From: Rhynochetos jubatus
Lineage: Eukaryota; Chordata; Aves; Eurypygiformes; Rhynochetidae
Reading direction: 5' to 3'
Assembly (NCBI GenBank): GCA_027574665.1
Contig: CM050655.1
Span: forward strand, 11,775,170-11,839,169
Length of the DNA: 64,000 nucleotides
Within the stretch, counting starts at the first letter, position 1. The number at the start of each line of letters is the position of its first letter. Shown piece after piece: positions 58,886-64,000 of this stretch. The notes beneath the pieces are model-generated. The model did not search any database. It was not told the DNA's origin and saw only the letters and a list, made by a program, of their open reading frames with translations. Both the position numbers and the translations under genes were made by a program.

Positions 58886-61800
58886 AGTGGAAGGAGCAAC
58901 TAAATGCTATTAGGCTTGCCACATATCTTTAAGTTATACAATACTAGGGTAGCTAGCCCAGAAATATGAAGGGTTATCAGTACTGCCAAACAACAATCCT
59001 TAAGAAAGGGGTGAGATAAGTCAGATTTTGTTCCATACTGTGTAGATTCCATAAGTATTAGTCTTTCATGTTTATATCCTTGTGTCTGCTTAAACTAATT
59101 AATTCCCTCAAATCTCTATTACTGGTTGACAGAAAAACTGGGGACATTATTGGTATATTTTTGATTTGCATTTCTGTTAATGTTGCTGGGCACATGACAG
59201 ACCGAGGTACAATTGCACTGGATTTCCTTCATATCCTTAAATGCATTTCACAGAAAGTATCATTGCAACAGTCAAATGCTAAACAAGATTCTAGAAACTT
59301 CCATGGGGACAGGAACAATTTATTTTTAGACTATGCCTTCTTGAGCAAGAGGATGATGAATGTCATCCTTTCCATCTTTTATGGAGAGTTTTTCTATACT
59401 GTTCTAGTGCAAGTGTGAAAAAACTCAAAAGCTTCATTAAGAAAAAAGTTTAAATCTTGAGAGGAAGAGATTTCTTCTGTTTTCCACATCCCCAGTTCTT
59501 TTTGGTTTTATTTTATGTACTAAGAACCCAACTCACAGCCCCTCTTCTCATAAGTGCAAGTGAAGAGAAGTGCAAGATTTAGCAGAGCCTAGGTTTTGAC
59601 AAAGTACTCTGGTCTACTTCCAGTTTGGACCCTAACAATCCTCTTACTAGGCTATCAGCTCGCAGTATATCTGTTTTAGCAAAGGTCTCAGTGGGCATCC
59701 AGCATGCAGGCAATTTTTTCCCCTTCCATTGAGTGGTTATTTAGGAAATACAAATGACAACAGAACCCCAATCCATTTCTGTCTATTTGAATCATGAGCA
59801 CAGTTAAATAAATACACAATAATGTGACTGTGCAGCATATAAGCAAGATATTACACAATGCAAGGCTGATACCAGCTTTCCTTGGCCAGTATTTCTGAAC
59901 TGTTTCAAAACAATTAAACATAGAGAACAGCTTTCCAGGCACACTGAAGTCAAGCACTTTTTTGTACTAATAAATTATCAAAACCCAAAACATGAGCTTT
60001 AGCTCATCAAATTAGCTACTAGCAATATTAATCCAGTATCTAAAGAGCTCGCAAGTCTTGTTGCACTAACAGGCTTATGTCACAATTAAAAGATAAAGCA
60101 AGAACTACTTATTGCAGCTACCACTATCAGGCATTAAGAAGTGGGTATTCTGCAGCCAAAATTTAACTGAATCAACCCTGTTTTCCCCTTCCTCTTTCAA
60201 TGAACTCTGGACACATCCATCACTAATCTACTTCACGGCCCCCACTGTACACAGTTGTACTCCACAAGATAATAAATGATTCTTGAAAGAATTAAGATTA
60301 GAGTCTAATGAGTATGTCAAATATATTAGATGTATTCTGTTACAGAAGCGAATACAAACTTATGTATGCATATATCAAGAACCATTGTAACATCATAATG
60401 CATAATATGCATTTCTATATTCACAGTATAGAGTACATTCTAAAATCTTGTTTAAAAGCTACTGTAAACACGTAAGGCATTTTTACGTGACTCACCATCC
60501 TTCACTTTCCACCACTGCCTAACACTGCCTTCTATTTATCTCTAGGTACGGTACAGAAAATATACGAGAAGCGAATTCCTCTCAGCTTTAAAAACTAATT
60601 CTCATTAAAATATGACACTGACTTGTAGTGGAATAAGCTGGGTGAAGCTAACTGCTCTAGCCAACCTTTGACAGACAGCTTCAATCAGCCTACTTATCCT
60701 TCCATGTGGAAGGTGTAATCCAGACTGCTGCCAACTGCTTCCCTGAAAAGTTTTCTTCATTCTCTACATCAACATTGCTAAGGCAACAACCCATTCAGTA
60801 AATGTCCACTGTGAAACGACATGCTGAAGGCAGATAAGGATATGGGAAATTCATTTCTTGCCTGTATTTCTACTACTCTGCTCCTTTGCACAATCCTGGA
60901 TAACTGCTGTTCTAGTTCTGAAGCTCAGGCAGATGCAGTGGAGAGGAACTGGCATGTGACCTTGGGTCACCAGCAAAATTCTATCCCAGATCCCAACAGC
61001 TGACCAGAAGAGGAGATGGCACAGATGCACTCTGTCTGGGAACACAGCAGCTTGATTAAATGGACCACACTCCATCACCACATTGATACCTGAGCTATAC
61101 AGAGCACAAAGAACTCCCCTTTTGGAAAGCTATCAGAAGTATCATACGTTTGTTCCAGTGCATGGCAAATGGTTAAGGGAAACCGTTTTACTGTTCTTCT
61201 CTTGCTATCCCATTGTATTTTTTCCAGGCATAGATTTTCACCCTTTGACTTATATTTTTTGGGTGCTTTCACCCTTGGCTTAACTGTAACATACATAGCT
61301 TCAGATTTTCAGCCAAGACTGAAAAATACAGTTAATATTTTATCAGCAGGAATGTGATCAGTATGTATTGTTTTAGAAGATTAACGGAGTTATGGGAAAG
61401 AAAGCTATTACAAGCTTTTATGCCATCTACCCTAAGAGCCCTTGTCATTCAGGTATTCTAGAATTACAAATGCAAGCAAGTTCTTTAGGTTGCGTTAATG
61501 TAACACTACCCTTCAGGTCATACTCTGCTGCACCATAACAACACCATACTGTAGATATTTTTTTTTTTTTCGTTTTTTTGCCTTTCTCTGGTTATGCTGT
61601 AAGCTTTATTTTCCTGCAGACCAAGATTTCTTCCCTAGATGAACTCTCTATACTAGGTCTTATCATCTATGTCTACAACCCTGCTCTTTTTTCTGCAGAG
61701 TTGTGTAAAGGAAAGTATAACTTCCCTGCTATCTCTAACCAAACTCCTTTATACCATACACCTTCCTTTTATTCAAGAGGCCTCAGTCTTACTTGGTCAA

Positions 61801-62611
61801 CAAGACACAGATGCTGTTGAGATCACTTTGAGACTTCTGCAGATCTAACAGAGGCAACAAATCCTCTGGGCTTGGCACCTCCAAGACAATAGGAAAGTTA
61901 GGAACGACAGGTCCTTGAGAAACAAGCATCCTCTCCACTTACTTGTGCCAAACTGTTTCATGAATTTTCTATAGTATCTGGCATGATCAATTGTGTATTG
62001 AGATCCCAATTCTAGACAATCCTAATCTTCGGGTTTGTGGCTAATCAGTTAAATCAGAGAAGGACATTTCTGTTCTTAATTGATGCATGTTAATGGATAA
62101 TGCATTAAGAAAGCTTTATGCACTTGTCCAGTGAACAGGTCTATTAGTGAAACTCTCTGGAAGCAAAGAAAGAATAAAGCCTTAATGTGAGCAGCCAAAT
62201 ATCTGTATTTTTATCTTTCAGTCATACAACTTTAATTCCTATGGGCTAAGTGTCACCTTTTAGCCCAATTTGCTTTAGGAGGCTGCACTGTTCCAAGGCT
62301 GTTTGTGTTGAAGATCTCTGGTTGGATCATCCTATATGATGATCTGATTAGACCACTGGCCTGATCTCCTCTCCTTTGCTCTGGTTTTACCTATTTCACC
62401 CTTCCTCAGTGGGGTCTGGCCACACAGGGGCCTGTATTTCTCAAGATCAGCAAGGTTTCTCTTCCTCATTGAAAAGAAATCTATTCCTGCCAGCAAGGGA
62501 GGTGTCATAAGTCCCATAATGGCACTAACATACCAGCCTTATTTTTTTATTTTTGCTGTGTTCTTTTACTGTATCACATAACCCTTTCTGCCAAGATCTT
62601 TCCACTGAAGG
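58886..62611. other. Unique AT-rich DNA, no gene seen
   Basis: A T-rich run at about 61557-61577 is the only simple sequence of note. The frame at 59068-59418 (116 codons, plus) is free of repeats but has no recognisable domain and lies in AT-rich DNA where such frames arise by chance. 60300-60430 is AT-rich with ATGCATA-type motifs. Confidence 0.5.
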
Positions 62612-62663
62612 AAAAAAAAAAACCAAGCTAAACAAAACAAAACCAACCCAAAACCCCTCAAAC
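62612..62663. repeat. A/C-rich low-complexity tract
   Basis: Eleven A, then CCAAGCTAAACAAAACAAAA and further A runs broken by CC, CCC and CCCC. Same style as other tracts in the window. Confidence 0.8.
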
Positions 62664-64000
62664 TTACCATATAAACTGTATACTGTATAAAATGGAATGC
62701 ATGTAAATGTATCCTACAGCACAACAGAGATCAAAGGTTGGTGCAAGGAAGTCTGACAGAGCCTGCCTAGAGTTCATTTCTGTGCTCAGAGATACTCAGA
62801 GAAAGCCTAGACACTTTACATTGACATTCGTTTTCAAATACTATTTTAAATATCTTTATTATTCTCCCTCCAACCATTCTCTGCAATGTTGTCTACAACT
62901 GTCTTCCCTCAAACACATGTACACATGACATATATACAAAGCTGTCAAAGATTAAGCACTGGTGAGCCGTGACATCCTATCATGGCTATCACTGTGACAT
63001 ACTGGGGGACATCCATCTCACCTAACTCAAAGCAGTTTAGATCCTATGGCAGAGCTCATCACTGTAAAAACCCTGTGGTTAATGAGGAGAAACAGGCTTT
63101 TTCATGTTATTCATTATGGACTTCAGGATGGTGTTACATATCCTACAATCACCCACTTCTCTCACTACACAAATTGTAAACTTTCCATGACAGGCACCAT
63201 ACCTCTCCATCCTCCTTTGTACCATGCCAGGCACAACAGGGCTTTCTGACATGGGGGTAATGAATAATGATGAACAGCGCCAGCTACAGTAACAAGCAGT
63301 GACTAGCCATACTTACGACATGGGCAAGAATATTGCTAAATCAGAAGACCACTTCTTTGTCACAATGAGTCAAAACTAACTGGGTTCCCCCTGCTAAACT
63401 TTCAATAAAAGATCAAACCGTGCTGAAGGACACCATGCTAGTCAGCCAATAATTCTCCCTAATACACTTTGCTTATTACCCTTAACTTCACAGACATGCA
63501 TGGCTAGTTCAAGTTTCTTATATTAACTGGACTATTTCCACTTCTGAGTTGTGTTAAACCTTTTTCTCTTTGTAATCTGGCTTGAAAGTGTTTTTGTAAA
63601 CTGCTGCCACACTTGCCTTAATCTCCGAGAGGTCTGTGAAACCTCTCTTGTTTTCCTTTGTACACACAGTGCAACTCTGGATCTTTCTGTCTCCCCTAAC
63701 ACTCACTAAATTCTACTCTAATTTCCTCAGTCACAATCTTTTTGTTCTCAAAGAACAGCTTTTTTTCCTACATAATTTTTGATTGTTTGTATTACTTTTT
63801 TATTCTGTTTCCAAATTTTCTGCCCTTAGAGATAAAGAAGTCTTAAAAATACAGTTTTACTGACTTTATAGCATTCTGTTTTGTATTGTAGACTCCTTTT
63901 TCTTGATAGATTTTTTTCTGGTTTTAGCAAAAACTTCTCTTCAATTTTTTTTTTCCTCTAGCATTACAAAGTCCTCAGTGGTTACAAATAAACTGATGCA
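62664..64000. other. Unique DNA to window end, no gene seen
   Basis: AT-rich, becoming T-rich on the plus strand after about 63560, with a T run at about 63945-63954. No repeat family or credible frame recognised. Confidence 0.5.

Noticed and set aside
58412-58903. Longest open frame (163 codons, plus strand) as a gene
   Set aside because: It reads antisense through a well-preserved CR1 3' end. The DNA blocks are unmistakable CR1, and the protein has no independent features.
59068-59418. 116-codon plus-strand frame
   Set aside because: No recognisable domain, AT-rich composition, and a length attainable by chance in a 64-kb window. Left uncalled rather than named.
1-64000. CRISPR arrays, operons, phage or defence systems, tRNA and rRNA genes
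   Set aside because: No regularly spaced direct repeats, no long packed frames, and no cloverleaf or rRNA signatures seen on either strand. The repeat content is clearly vertebrate.

Overview
The window looks like nuclear DNA of a bird: AT-rich, CpG-poor, and without any coding exon I can defend. The organism call rests on interspersed repeats that I recognise by eye. There are several CR1 LINE fragments with the typical avian 3' end (a tail of the ATTCTATGATTCTATG type). There are two solo LTRs of a family I know from neoavian (zebra-finch-like) genomes rather than from chicken. There are also worn MIR/CORE-SINE pieces, which are widespread in amniotes. I saw no bacterial or viral gene cluster, CRISPR array, rRNA or tRNA. 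The open reading frames are short and are either antisense readings of CR1 or chance frames. The best description is an intergenic gene desert or the inside of a very large intron.

Layout. 0-5.5 kb: unique AT-rich DNA with old MIR-like pieces (about 1.0, 1.1 and 3.2 kb), one short CR1 3' end (2.3 kb) and a cluster of TAATTA motifs (4.6-4.8 kb). 5.5-7.05 kb: a repeat nest, with a young internally deleted CR1 beside a much older L3-like CR1 and an A tract. 7-17.6 kb: mostly unique, with a TG microsatellite at 7.7 kb and a MIR at 12.3 kb. 17.64-18.2 kb: solo LTR 1. 18.2-27.5 kb: unique. 27.5-28.6 kb: the longest CR1, which keeps decayed reverse transcriptase motifs. 30.3-30.9 kb: a second sizeable CR1 with a large internal deletion. 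32.1 kb: a short CR1. 33.5-40.6 kb: unique, with a MIR, a pair of identical octamer-type motifs and a small CpG cluster beside a possible minus-strand micro-exon. 40.65 and 42.5 kb: two short CR1s. 43-50 kb: unique, with long A/C-rich or T/G-rich low-complexity tracts. 52.3 kb: CORE-SINE. 56.5-57.15 kb: solo LTR 2, with a clear 5-bp target duplication. 58.3-58.9 kb: a CR1 of another subfamily. 59-64 kb: unique.

No genes here work together. The content is the history of retrotransposition (old CORE-SINEs and L3-like CR1, then younger CR1 subfamilies, then LTR insertions) on an otherwise unannotatable background that may hold conserved non-coding elements. All repeat names come from recognition, not from a search, and exact edges are approximate unless a precise junction is stated.
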